From NCBI GenBank assembly GCA_019694595.1, contig JAIBBQ010000027.1, positions 1 through 46,733 of the forward strand: DNA of 46,733 bases, in the 5' to 3' direction. Both the position numbers and the translations under genes were made by a program. Origin of the DNA: Myxococcaceae bacterium. Lineage in GTDB: Bacteria > Myxococcota > Myxococcia > Myxococcales > Myxococcaceae. This document shows positions 40,538-46,733 of this stretch, one piece after another; position 1 is the first letter of the stretch; each line of letters begins with the position of its first letter. Below the pieces are notes generated by a model. That model was not told where the DNA came from. It ran no database searches and worked only from the letters and a program-made list of their open reading frames with translations.

Positions 40538-42187
40538 GTGAACGTCACCTGTGACAAGTGTCAGAAGCGCTACGCCATCGCCGACGAGAAGGTGCGGGGG
40601 AAGTCGGTCAAGATCCGCTGCAAGCAGTGCCAGAACCTGATCTCCGTGCAGGGCCCGTCGGCCCAGGCCGTGGACACCTCGGGCGCCCCGGCCGGCCCTT
40701 CCCCCTGGGAAGAGGAGAGCACCCGGGCCATGCCGTCGCTCGACATGTCGGCCGCCTGGTACGCCATGGTCAAGGGCACGCAGATCGGCCCGCTCGACCT
40801 GGTGGCGCTGGAGCAGAAGGTGAAGGCGGGTGAGCTGACCCTGCGCACCTACCTCTGGAAGCAGGGCATGGCCGACTGGAAGCGCGCCAGCGACGTGCCC
40901 GAGGTGAGCCCGGTCTTCGCGGGCGTCGCGGTGGCCCCCGGCGCGGCGCCCCGGCCCCCGTCGAAGGCCTCGGCGGCGGTGCAGCGCGACGTCGCGGTGG
41001 CCAACGAGATGCCGTCGCCGGAGATCACCAACCGCCAGGCGCCCGCGCAGGGCGGCAACGGCAACGGCAACGGCCACGGCCACGCCGAGGTCTCGGCGGA
41101 GCCCACCGACGCCGCCGGGGCGCAGTTCGACGACCAGGCGACCCAGGCCGTCATCCAGTCGCCGCTCAACGCCGCCAGCGGCGGGCTGGGCGACCTCTTC
41201 AACGACGCCCCGGCCACCGACCCTCAGCCCGACGCCGCCGCCAGCACCGGGGACACCGACGCCAGCGGGCCCGACGCCACCGCGAACGACGGCGCCTCGG
41301 CGGCGCCGGCCGACCCCTTCGCGGCCCTGGGCGAAGCCGACCCGAGCCTGGCGCCCCCTCCCGGCGAGGCGACCAAGTTCTTCATCGCCCAGGCGGGCGT
41401 CAACAAGCGCAACCCGCCCTGGAAGATCGCGCTCTTCGTGCTCGGCGGCCTCGGGCTGCCGGTGGGCATCCTCTTCCTGCTGTCCACCCTGCACATCGTG
41501 CCGCTCAACGTCACCCGCACCGACGAGAACGGCCAGGAAGTGCAGCAGTCGTTCTTCTCGGCCGAAGGCATCAGCGGCCTCAAGGACATCTTGAGCGGAG
41601 AAGAGAAGCGCCGGCAGGCCGCCGCCGCGGAGCGCAAGAAGCGCCAGCAGGAAGAGCAGGCCAAGCGCCCGATGATCGCCGGCAACACCGGCGGCGCCAA
41701 CACCGGCACCGGCAGCGCGGGCACCGCGACCAACCCGAGCAACGCCGACCTCTTCGGCGGCGGCACCAAGACGCCTGGCCTCGACGACTTCTACAAGGAG
41801 AACGCTGGCAAGGGCGGCGACAAGATCCCCAAGGATCGCCGGGCCAACGAAGGCGGCTCCAAGCCCGAGGTCGTGGTCTCCGCCAAGTGGTCGGAGGCCG
41901 CGCAGCGCACCGTGAACGACAAGATCAAGTCGTTCCAGGCGTGCATCGAGGAAGAGCTGCGCAAGAACCCCAACCTCAAGGTGGGCAAGGTCATCGTCAC
42001 CGCGAACGTCGTCGGCTCGGGCGCGGTGTCCAGCGCCAGCATCTCGCCGGAGAAGTACAACACCAGCTCCTGGGGCGAGTGCATGAAGAAGGCGGCCAAG
42101 CGGGTCACCTTCCCCAGCCTGGACAGCCCCGACGACACCACGGCGGTCGAGATCCCGATCACCGTCGGGGTTGCATTGGACAACTGA
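40538..42187 (+). CDS. GltJ/AgmX-like protein: zinc ribbon, GYF domain, membrane segment, TonB-like C-terminus
   Basis: This is a 549-residue protein from GTG 40538. The N-terminal zinc ribbon has Cys5/Cys8 and Cys28/Cys31 around YAIADEKVRGKSVKIR. A GYF-type domain lies at about residues 73-121 (WYAMVKGTQIGPLDL, YLWKQGMADWKRA). After a disordered Ala/Pro stretch, one membrane segment lies near 296-316 (KIALFVLGGLGLPVGILFLL). A Lys/Gln-rich periplasmic linker leads to a C-terminal AgmX/PglI-type TonB-like domain (about 448-549). In Myxococcus, GltJ uses this layout to carry the cytoplasmic gliding switch through the envelope. This copy is shorter and lacks other gliding genes nearby, so it is a GltJ-like paralogue rather than GltJ itself. 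Confidence 0.8.
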   Translation: MNVTCDKCQKRYAIADEKVRGKSVKIRCKQCQNLISVQGPSAQAVDTSGAPAGPSPWEEESTRAMPSLDMSAAWYAMVKGTQIGPLDLVALEQKVKAGELTLRTYLWKQGMADWKRASDVPEVSPVFAGVAVAPGAAPRPPSKASAAVQRDVAVANEMPSPEITNRQAPAQGGNGNGNGHGHAEVSAEPTDAAGAQFDDQATQAVIQSPLNAASGGLGDLFNDAPATDPQPDAAASTGDTDASGPDATANDGASAAPADPFAALGEADPSLAPPPGEATKFFIAQAGVNKRNPPWKIALFVLGGLGLPVGILFLLSTLHIVPLNVTRTDENGQEVQQSFFSAEGISGLKDILSGEEKRRQAAAAERKKRQQEEQAKRPMIAGNTGGANTGTGSAGTATNPSNADLFGGGTKTPGLDDFYKENAGKGGDKIPKDRRANEGGSKPEVVVSAKWSEAAQRTVNDKIKSFQACIEEELRKNPNLKVGKVIVTANVVGSGAVSSASISPEKYNTSSWGECMKKAAKRVTFPSLDSPDDTTAVEIPITVGVALDN

Positions 42188-42192
42188 AGCGC

Positions 42193-42198
42193 TAAGTC
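42193..42198 (+). promoter_or_regulatory. Candidate -10 element (TAAGTC), leaderless start at 42207
   Basis: GCGCTAAGTC ends 8 nt before the ATG of the first vertex protein, with the GCGCTA core seen before other genes and no ribosome site between. Confidence 0.35.
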
Positions 42199-42206
42199 CA
42201 CCCGTC

Positions 42207-42470
42207 ATGTACCTGGGCGAGGTGATCGGCACCGTCGTCGCCACCAAGAAGGTGGCGGGCCTCGAAGGCGCGCGCCTGCTCGTGGTGCAGCCGCTCGACC
42301 ACCACAAGAAGCCGTCGGGCCCTCCGGAGGTCGCGGTGGACCGCGTGTCCGCGAGCCCCAAGTCGCTCGTCTACCTGGTGGGCAGCCGCGAAGCGGCGCT
42401 GGCCTGCGACCCGTGGTTCGTGCCGGTGGACAGCGCCATCGTCGGCCTGATCGACGAGGTCGACGCGTGA
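42207..42470 (+). CDS. Bacterial microcompartment vertex protein (EutN/CcmL family), copy 1
   Basis: This is an 87-residue BMC-P protein. It shows the family pattern MYLGEVIGTVVATKKV, LEGARLLVVQPLD, then EVAVDRV and VPVDSAIVGLIDEVD at the end. Such proteins form pentamers that cap the twelve vertices of a protein-shelled organelle. The GAG-type loop after VAVD is replaced by SASPKS, and an insertion-like DHHKKPSGPP lies before it. The stop overlaps the start of a second copy by four bases (GTGA). No hexameric shell gene is beside it. Confidence 0.88.
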   Translation: MYLGEVIGTVVATKKVAGLEGARLLVVQPLDHHKKPSGPPEVAVDRVSASPKSLVYLVGSREAALACDPWFVPVDSAIVGLIDEVDA

Positions 42471-42745
42471 ACCTCTGCAAGGTGCTGGGCACGGTGGTGG
42501 CGAGCGAGAAGCACCCCGCCTTCCACGCCCGCAAGCTGCTCGTGGTGCAGCCGCTCGACGAGAAGCAGGCGCCGATGGGCAAGAGCTTCCTCGCGGTCGA
42601 CCACACCTCGGGCGCCGGCAAGGGCGACGTGGTGCTGGTGCTGCGCGAAGGCACCGGCGTGCGGCAGATTCTCCAGGACAAGACGCTGCCCATTCGCTCG
42701 CTGGTGGTGGGCGTGGTGGACAAGGTCCAGCTGGGTCCGGCCTAG
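42467..42745 (+). CDS. Bacterial microcompartment vertex protein (EutN/CcmL family), copy 2
   Basis: This is a 92-residue BMC-P protein from GTG 42467, in a GTGA overlap with copy 1. NLCKVLGTVVASEK, ARKLLVVQPLDEKQ, FLAVDHTSGAGKGDVVLVL (with the GAG loop kept) and RSLVVGVVDKVQL match the family. It is closer to the consensus than copy 1. The tight spacing, with the aldolase starting 6 nt after the stop, shows a single operon. Two copies may give mixed or alternative vertices. Confidence 0.88.
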   Translation: MNLCKVLGTVVASEKHPAFHARKLLVVQPLDEKQAPMGKSFLAVDHTSGAGKGDVVLVLREGTGVRQILQDKTLPIRSLVVGVVDKVQLGPA

Positions 42746-42751
42746 CGTTCG

Positions 42752-43420
42752 ATGCCTTCCGCGCCCCTGCCCAAGGTCCGCGCCGAGCTGGTGCAGGTGA
42801 GCCGGCGGCTCCACCAGAACGGCTGGGTGGCGAACCACGACGGCAACGTGAGCGTGCGCCTCACCGGCGACCGCTTCCTCATCACCCCCACCGCGGTGTC
42901 CAAGGGCAGCGTCGACGACGGCATGCTCCTGGTGGTGGACGCCGCGGGCAAGGTGCTCGAAGGGCGGCGCAAGCCGTTCGGCGAGCTCGACCTGCACCTC
43001 GCCATCTACCGCGGGCGGCCCGAGGTCGACGCCGTGGTGCACGCGCACCCGCCGTACGCCACCGCGCTCGGGCTCACGGGCCAGCAGCTCTCGCCCATCG
43101 CGCTGCCCGAGATGGTGGTGTCGCTGGGCAACACGGTGCCCACCCTGCCCCGCGCGATGCCCAAGGACGCGGCGCAGAACGCGGCGCTGGAGAAGGCCGC
43201 AGGCCTGTACGACGCGGCGCTGCTCCAGGGGAACGGCGTCTTCTCGTGGGGCCCGTCGCTCGAGCTCGCGCTGCTGCGCCACGAGCTGGTCGAGCACTGC
43301 GCCAAGATTCTCCACCTGGCGAAGGCGTTCGGCCCGGTGCCGCCGCTCGGCACCGCCGAGGAACAGAAGCTGCTCGAGGCGCGGGCCAAGGCCGGCCTCG
43401 GCCCCAAGCCCCGGAAGTGA
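42752..43420 (+). CDS. Class II aldolase/adducin-family protein (fuculose-phosphate-aldolase-like)
   Basis: This is a 222-residue cytosolic enzyme. HDGNVSVRL is the substrate loop, with SKGSVDDGMLLV after it; FGELDLHLAIY carries the catalytic Glu78; AVVHAHPPYATAL gives zinc ligands His97 and His99. The third ligand, His in the HHG motif of fuculose-1-phosphate aldolase, is Asn161 here (LLQGNGVFSWG). Family members split sugar phosphates such as fuculose- or rhamnulose-1-phosphate to lactaldehyde and DHAP. Association with vertex proteins recalls sugar-degrading microcompartments of planctomycetes and some myxobacteria, where a class II aldolase supplies lactaldehyde to the organelle. The missing His makes zinc binding or activity uncertain. 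Confidence 0.8.
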   Translation: MPSAPLPKVRAELVQVSRRLHQNGWVANHDGNVSVRLTGDRFLITPTAVSKGSVDDGMLLVVDAAGKVLEGRRKPFGELDLHLAIYRGRPEVDAVVHAHPPYATALGLTGQQLSPIALPEMVVSLGNTVPTLPRAMPKDAAQNAALEKAAGLYDAALLQGNGVFSWGPSLELALLRHELVEHCAKILHLAKAFGPVPPLGTAEEQKLLEARAKAGLGPKPRK

Positions 43421-43424
43421 CGCG

Positions 43425-44471
43425 TCAGAGCCGCGCGAGCACCGCGTCGGTGACCTGGCTGGTGCTCTTGCTGCCCCCCAGGTCCCTGGTGGTCTCGCCC
43501 GCCGCCACGCAGTGCTCGACCGCCTTCTCCAGCGCCAGCGCGGCCACGTCGTAGCCGAGCTCCTTGAGCATCAGCGCGGTGGTGAGGAACATCGCCATCG
43601 GGTTCACCAGGCCCTTGCCCGCGATGTCGGGCGCCGAGCCGTGCACCGGCTCGAAGAGCGGCGTCGACTCGGGGTTGAGGCTCGCGCTGGGCGCGATGCC
43701 CAGGCCGCCGGTGAGGCCCGCGCCCAGGTCGGTCAGGATGTCGCCGAAGAGGTTGGTGGTGACGATGACGTCGAAGTCTTCCGGCTTGAGCACCAGCTGC
43801 ATGGCGAGCGCGTCGATGTAGAGGTGCGTCGCTTCCAGCATCGGGTACTCGGCCGCCACTTCCTTGAAGGTGCGCAGCCACAGCTCGTGCGCGCCGATGG
43901 CGTTCGACTTGTCGCCCAGCGTCACCCGCTTGCGGCCGTTGGCCTTGGCCCACGCGAAGCCCGCGCGGATGAGGCGCTCGACGCCCTTGCGGGTGTTGAT
44001 CTCCTCGCAGATGGCGAGCTCGTCGGCGGTGCCCTTCTTGAAGACGCCGCCGAGGCCGTTGTACTGGCCTTCGGTGTTCTCGCGGAACACCACGAAGTCG
44101 ATCTCCTTCTTGCCCTTGCCCTTGAGCGGCGAGAGCCGGTCGTCGAGCAGCCGGCACGGCCGGAAGTTGACGTAGAGGTCGAGCCCGAAGCGCAGGCCGA
44201 GCAGGATTTCCCGCGCGTGCACCTGCCCCGGCACCCGCGGGTCGCCCACCGCGCCGAAGAGAATGGCGTCGAAGTCCTTGCGGAAGACCTCGAGCTGCCC
44301 GGGCGGCATCGCCACCCCGGTCTTGAGGTAGCGCTCGGCGCCGAAGTCGAACGACTCGCGCTCCAGCGCGACCCCGAACTTGGCCTGCACGCGGTCGAGC
44401 ACCCGCTCGGCTTCCTTCATCACCTCGATGCCGGCGCCGTCTCCGGGAATGAGGGCAATCTTCTGCGCCAT
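43425..44471 (-). CDS. Isocitrate/isopropylmalate dehydrogenase-family (beta-decarboxylating) enzyme
   Basis: This is a 348-residue NAD(P)-dependent enzyme. It has IALIPGDGAGIEV at the start, VNFRPCR, DFVVFRENTEGQYNG, KSNAIGAHELWL, IDALAMQL, TTNLFGDILTDLGAGLTG (metal Asp) and PVHGSAPDIAGKGLVNP, the family's nucleotide-binding loop. LeuB proteins usually have RELTGGIYFG rather than RENTEGQY, so the substrate may be isopropylmalate, tartrate/malate-type or homoisocitrate. I leave the gene symbol open. GAGG lies about 7 nt before the start. It is the second gene after the TrkA-N protein on this strand, 37 nt apart, and converges on the aldolase with 4 nt between. Confidence 0.85.
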   Translation of the reverse strand: MAQKIALIPGDGAGIEVMKEAERVLDRVQAKFGVALERESFDFGAERYLKTGVAMPPGQLEVFRKDFDAILFGAVGDPRVPGQVHAREILLGLRFGLDLYVNFRPCRLLDDRLSPLKGKGKKEIDFVVFRENTEGQYNGLGGVFKKGTADELAICEEINTRKGVERLIRAGFAWAKANGRKRVTLGDKSNAIGAHELWLRTFKEVAAEYPMLEATHLYIDALAMQLVLKPEDFDVIVTTNLFGDILTDLGAGLTGGLGIAPSASLNPESTPLFEPVHGSAPDIAGKGLVNPMAMFLTTALMLKELGYDVAALALEKAVEHCVAAGETTRDLGGSKSTSQVTDAVLARL

Positions 44472-44508
44472 GGTGTGACCTCGGTCGAGCGACGGGGAAG
44501 GAGTCGGG

Positions 44509-45567
44509 TCAGCCGCGCGCCGCCAGCGGCGGGTGGGCCTCGCCGGTGAACTCGCGCAGCGCGAGGTAGGCCTGGTACGCGCACTGCAGCGTCAGGGTGT
44601 CGCCCTTCGCCAGCGCGGTGGGCCCGGGCGGGTGGAGCTGCTCGGCGTTGCCCAGCGCGACCCGGCTCAGGGTGAGCGCGCCGAAGCGGTCGCGCAGCTC
44701 GCTCACCTTCATGCCGGTGAGCTTCTCGCCCACCAGGAAGCGGCTCACCACCATGAGGTGGGTGTCCACCGGGAAGGAATGCACGATGCGCGGGTCGAGC
44801 GCGCTCAGGGCCAGCGTGTGCGCCGCCAGCGCGGAGGTGGAATGCGCCTCGGCGTGGAAGTTCTCGCGCACCCGCTCCACGAGGTCCTCGTCGAACAGCC
44901 GCATCACCACCCGCACGTGGGGCGCCAGGCGGCGGGCGTCGAGCGCCACGTTGAGGTTGGTGAGGTCGTCGTCGGTGGCGCACACCACCGCCTCGGCGTG
45001 GGCCACGTTGAGCCGCTCCAGCGAGCGCGGCGCGCGGATGTCGTCGATGAGCAGCGGCACCTGGAGGTCGCGGATCGCCGCCACGAACGGGGCGTCTTGC
45101 CGCTTCTCCACCACCACCACCTCGCGCTTCAGCTTGAGGAGCTGGCAGGTCACCCGGTACCCGATGCGGCCGGCGCCGCAGACGATGACGTGACCGCGCA
45201 TGCTGTCGGCGACCAACTCGATCCACTCCTTGTCCGCCCGGTGCTTGGCGAAGAAGAGGTAGGCGAAGCGAACGATGCCGTCCACCACCAAACCGATGCC
45301 CACCGGAGGGATGAGCAGGTTGAGCACGATGATGCGCCAGTCGTCGACCAGCTCCAGCGTCGGCTGACCGAAGAGCAGGAAGTAGACGTGCTGCAGCGCC
45401 CGCCCGTACGTGGGCGCCGAGCCGTCGGCGTACCGGTACGCGAGCACGTAGAGCAGCGGGGTGCCGCCGAAGAGCAGCAGCGCCACCACCAGATTCATGC
45501 GGAAGCGCTGCAGCACCACCCGGAAGTACCGGGCCCGCCTCGCCAGGGTGGGTGTGGGTGCGCGCAT
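44509..45567 (-). CDS. TrkA-N domain membrane protein lacking a potassium selectivity filter
   Basis: This is a 352-residue protein from ATG 45567; upstream in-frame starts would overlap the divergent kinase. Two membrane segments lie at about residues 25-48 (LVVALLLFGGTPLLYVLAY) and 78-105 (LNLLIPPVGIGLVVDGIVRF). The loop between them, where channels of this type carry TxGYGD, reads VYFLLFGQPTLELVDDW. A RCK/TrkA-N Rossmann domain follows (HVIVCGAGRIGYRV, VVVVEKRQD, AVVCATDDDLTNLNVALDAR), and then a TrkA-C-like region. The layout is that of bacterial Kch/MthK-like channels, but it probably does not conduct potassium in the usual way. Confidence 0.75.
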   Translation of the reverse strand: MRAPTPTLARRARYFRVVLQRFRMNLVVALLLFGGTPLLYVLAYRYADGSAPTYGRALQHVYFLLFGQPTLELVDDWRIIVLNLLIPPVGIGLVVDGIVRFAYLFFAKHRADKEWIELVADSMRGHVIVCGAGRIGYRVTCQLLKLKREVVVVEKRQDAPFVAAIRDLQVPLLIDDIRAPRSLERLNVAHAEAVVCATDDDLTNLNVALDARRLAPHVRVVMRLFDEDLVERVRENFHAEAHSTSALAAHTLALSALDPRIVHSFPVDTHLMVVSRFLVGEKLTGMKVSELRDRFGALTLSRVALGNAEQLHPPGPTALAKGDTLTLQCAYQAYLALREFTGEAHPPLAARG

Positions 45568-45617
45568 GGCGGCTTTGGTGGTTACCACGGAAGACGAGAC
45601 GCCAAGAGGGCCGATGC

Positions 45618-45623
45618 TAGGCT
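45618..45623 (+). promoter_or_regulatory. Candidate -10 element (TAGGCT) of the terminal Ser/Thr kinase
   Basis: GATGCTAGGCT ends 5 nt before the ATG at 45629 and 8 nt before that at 45632, which favours the second ATG if the transcript is leaderless. It is divergent from the TrkA-N gene in a 61-bp gap. Confidence 0.4.
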
Positions 45624-45628
45624 TCTCC

Positions 45629-46733
45629 ATGATGGCGATGGAGACGCAACCCCTGCCTGGCCCGATCCCCGTACCACAGGGCCCCGACCCCCTCATCGGG
45701 CAACGCGTAGGCGACTACGTCATCGAAGCCCCACTGGCGATCGGGGGAATGGGCGTCGTCTACCGGGCGATTCACCCGCTCATCGGCCGCAACGTGGCGG
45801 TCAAGGTGCTGCGGCCCGACCTGGTGAACGACCCGGAGCAGAGCGGACGCTTCCTCAAGGAAGCGCAGGCGCTCTCGACCATCAAGCACCAGGGCATCAT
45901 CGACATCATCACCTTCGGGACGCTGCCCGACGGGCGCCAGTTCATGGTGACCGAGTTCCTCGAAGGCGAGCCGCTCGACAAGGTGCTGCAGCGCGACGGC
46001 CGCCTGAACGAGCGGCAGGCGCTGGGCTTCGTCGACGACATCCTCGCCGCGCTCTCGGCGGCGCACCGCATGGGCGTGGTGCACCGCGACCTGAAGCCGT
46101 CGAACGTCTTCGTGTCCGTGCAGTCCAACGGCGAGCGCCACGTGAAGCTGCTCGACTTCGGGCTGGCGAAGCAGCAGCCGGTGGAGTTCGCGGGGAAGGA
46201 CGCCTCGCTCGACGGCGCGCGCGCCTCGCTGATGATCGGCACGCCGGAGTACCTCGCGCCCGAGCAGGCGTGCGGGCTGCAGGCGACGCCCCAGACCGAC
46301 CTCTACTGCCTGGGCGTGATGCTCTTCGAGATGCTCGCCGGGCGGCTGCCCTTCCTCGGCAGCACGGTGGTGGAGCTGATGCGCCAGCACGTGATGGAGA
46401 AGCCGCCCCGCCTGGGCGCGCTGGTGCCGGTCTCGCCCCAGGTCGACGGGCTCCTGGAGTCGCTGCTGCAGAAGAAGCCCGAGCTGCGCCCCGCCTCGGC
46501 CGACGCCACCCGTGAGCTGGTGCGGCGGGCCATGCCCGAGGCGACGGCCGCGGCACGCGTCACCGCAGTCGAGTTTCCGGTGGTGAGCGCTCCCGCCGCG
46601 CGCGAACCGGAGAGCCTGCCGCTCGCGCCGGTGGTGCGCTCGCGCTCGCGCTGGCCGTACGTGGTGCCGGTGCTGGCCGCGGCCGGCGTCGGCCTGGTGT
46701 TCGCGCTCGGCCCGGGCGCCGCCCCGCCCCGCG
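45629..46733 (+). CDS. Ser/Thr protein kinase, 3' end outside window
   Basis: At least 368 residues are present. The catalytic domain (about residues 26-290) is a complete PknB-like kinase: GGMGVVYRA Gly loop, Lys59 in VAVKVL, HRDLKPSNVF with Asp154, DFGLAK with Asp176, and GTPEYLAPEQACG. A Pro/Ala/Val linker leads to one membrane segment (RWPYVVPVLAAAGVGLVFAL), so the sensor part lies outside the cytoplasm beyond the window. It starts at ATG 45629, 45632 or 45638 (MMAMET); no ribosome site decides. Substrates unknown. Confidence 0.93.
   Translation, partial: MMAMETQPLPGPIPVPQGPDPLIGQRVGDYVIEAPLAIGGMGVVYRAIHPLIGRNVAVKVLRPDLVNDPEQSGRFLKEAQALSTIKHQGIIDIITFGTLPDGRQFMVTEFLEGEPLDKVLQRDGRLNERQALGFVDDILAALSAAHRMGVVHRDLKPSNVFVSVQSNGERHVKLLDFGLAKQQPVEFAGKDASLDGARASLMIGTPEYLAPEQACGLQATPQTDLYCLGVMLFEMLAGRLPFLGSTVVELMRQHVMEKPPRLGALVPVSPQVDGLLESLLQKKPELRPASADATRELVRRAMPEATAAARVTAVEFPVVSAPAAREPESLPLAPVVRSRSRWPYVVPVLAAAGVGLVFALGPGAAPPR

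Noticed and set aside
43425-44471. Calling the dehydrogenase leuB
   Set aside because: The RENTEGQY signature is not that of LeuB, and no leucine genes are adjacent; the symbol was left blank.

Overview
The window looks like a chromosomal segment from a myxobacterium (Myxococcota, probably Myxococcales). GC is very high, codon third positions are almost all G or C, and the gene content fits: a Ser/Thr protein kinase with GGMG and HRDLKPSN motifs, many lipoproteins with Ser/Gly linkers, Myxococcus-type Cys-rich repeats, an AgmX/GltJ-like zinc-ribbon + GYF + TonB-like protein, and many sensor kinases. I place it no finer than that. I see no plasmid, phage, insertion sequence, CRISPR array, tRNA or rRNA. 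The one structural RNA gene is RNase P RNA (rnpB, minus strand, about 29840-30240).

Layout. 1-5800: a PEGA-domain tail, a secreted CBM6-GH26-type glycoside hydrolase lipoprotein, a TPR protein and two lipoproteins. 5836-12482: an orphan type II/IV secretion ATPase, a c-type cytochrome, pyruvate phosphate dikinase, and a REC-histidine kinase fusion. 12731-17116: a TPR/unknown gene pair, a small cytosolic protein, a peptidoglycan-binding M15-like peptidase and two lipoproteins. 17154-20394: a NarL-type response regulator and two membrane histidine kinases whose conserved motifs are complementary. 20402-29632: a four-gene operon (minus strand) of exported proteins joined by start/stop overlaps. 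29840-30240: rnpB. 30305-35715: an exported protein, then cytosolic proteins of unknown role behind sigma-54-like promoters, one with a protein-glutaminase-like Cys/His/Asp arrangement, and a Cys-repeat lipoprotein. 35742-40410: a GAF histidine kinase; a minus-strand operon of a C4 zinc-ribbon coiled-coil protein, an RNase HI and an MTHFR-like protein; a blue-copper-like lipoprotein; and an FYDLN-acid protein. 40538-43420: the GltJ-like protein followed by two bacterial microcompartment vertex (EutN/CcmL) proteins and a class II aldolase. 43425-46733: a beta-decarboxylating dehydrogenase, a TrkA-N membrane protein with no potassium filter, and a Ser/Thr kinase that runs off the end.

Themes. 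The strongest candidate for something undescribed is the kinase pair at 17807-20394. One protein has the phospho-accepting His box but a ruined ATP-binding domain; its divergent neighbour has an intact ATP-binding domain but Leu in place of the His. They could only phosphorylate as a pair, presumably feeding the response regulator beside them. Other points worth attention are the microcompartment vertex pair with no hexameric shell gene in view, the four-gene envelope operon with a vitellogenin-N-like protein, the glutaminase-like protein, and a recurrent TA-rich hexamer 5-9 nt before start codons that suggests many leaderless mRNAs. Limits: all family calls come from reading motifs by eye; no database search was possible.
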